Source of the DNA: Acidimicrobiia bacterium
Lineage (GTDB): Bacteria > Actinomycetota > Acidimicrobiia > Acidimicrobiales > Acidimicrobilacustridaceae
Direction: 5' to 3'
Length of the DNA: 14,548 nucleotides
Assembly: GCA_016462055.1 (NCBI GenBank)
Contig: JAEMTX010000030.1
Coordinates: 1-14,548, forward strand
The position numbers and the translations under genes were made by a program. This document shows positions 14,352 through 14,548 of the stretch, piece by piece. The notes beneath the pieces are model-generated. The model searched no databases and had not been told where the DNA came from. It saw only the letters and a list, made by a program, of their open reading frames with translations. Positions within the stretch are counted from its first letter, which is position 1. Each line of letters starts with the position of its first letter.

Positions 14352-14548
14352 CCGATGGAGTGGCTGCGACTTCGGTCGGCCACTTCCCTTGGCCTTTCGC
14401 GATGGAAACGATGTCGGCCAACGTCGCCGCTTCGAGATAGCGACGCATGTGTTCGCCAACGTCGTCCCATACGGCAAGTAAGACGCACTGTCCTTCGTGG
14501 TCGCACGCTCCGTCGGTGTGGGGCTGACCGAAGTCACCGGCCACGATG
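14323..14548 (-). CDS. Rrf2-family transcription regulator (C-terminal fragment)
   Basis: Seventy-four complete codons before the stop (TGA, complement of 14323-14325) are visible; the gene continues past the window end. The pattern TDGACDHEGQCVLLAVWDDV followed by GEHMRRYLEAATLADI is the effector and dimer-helix region of Rrf2 proteins (IscR, NsrR, RsrR, CymR). Two Cys, spaced C-x5-C, match two of the three iron-sulfur ligands of IscR/NsrR; a third at the next or previous x5 step is not present in this part. It may therefore sense iron-sulfur, nitric oxide or redox state, or be a member with altered ligands. The helix-turn-helix half and any further Cys lie outside the window. Confidence 0.8.
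   Translation of the reverse strand, partial: IVAGDFGQPHTDGACDHEGQCVLLAVWDDVGEHMRRYLEAATLADIVSIAKGQGKWPTEVAATPSVTPPWASGS

Overview
The window is a division and cell wall (dcw) cluster of an actinobacterium. Actinomycetota are indicated by ftsW-murG-murC-murB-ftsQ-ftsZ without ftsA, followed by pgeF, yggS, sepF, yggT and a Wag31-like divIVA. Frequent GTG starts and fairly GC-rich sequence agree. An uncultured or aquatic member of Acidimicrobiia is my best guess, because of the moderate GC content and the odd lysine-rich DksA-like protein. That class assignment is inference; no 16S rRNA gene is present.

Layout. Positions 1-4466 (+) hold the end of ftsW, then murG, murC, murB and ftsQ. These genes are packed with overlapping stop and start codons, as in a translationally coupled operon. 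They make lipid II (MurC, MurB, MurG) and parts of the septal machine (FtsW, FtsQ). After a short leader with a strong ribosome binding site comes ftsZ (4548-5615). Next are pgeF (peptidoglycan editing), yggS (PLP homeostasis), sepF (membrane anchor of FtsZ), yggT (small membrane protein) and divIVA (polar/septal scaffold), ending at 8910. A strong hairpin terminator with T-runs on both sides (8916-8967) separates divIVA from ileS, which lies on the minus strand (12073 down to 8996). A divergent intergenic region of 109 bp (12074-12182) carries a good promoter and operator-like inverted repeats. The plus strand then resumes with a DksA/TraR-like gene carrying a lysine-rich repeat tail (12183-12782), lspA (12824-13408) and an RluD-type pseudouridine synthase (13410-14351). 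The minus-strand C-terminus of an Rrf2-family regulator overlaps the rluD end and runs off the window.

The order ftsZ-pgeF-yggS-sepF-yggT-divIVA-ileS-dksA-like-lspA-rluD matches the Bacillus subtilis order ftsZ...ylmD-ylmE-sepF-ylmG-ylmH-divIVA-ileS-ylyA-lspA-ylyB, except that ylmH is absent and ileS is inverted. This is an old conserved neighbourhood, not an accessory island. I see no mobile element, CRISPR array, tRNA or rRNA. The points most worth a second look are: IleRS with a G-x-H-H signature in place of HIGH; the DksA-like protein with a lost zinc site and a perfect 5 x 15-bp repeat coding a histone-like tail; a possible RBS-masking switch in the sepF leader; and several starts that look leaderless.
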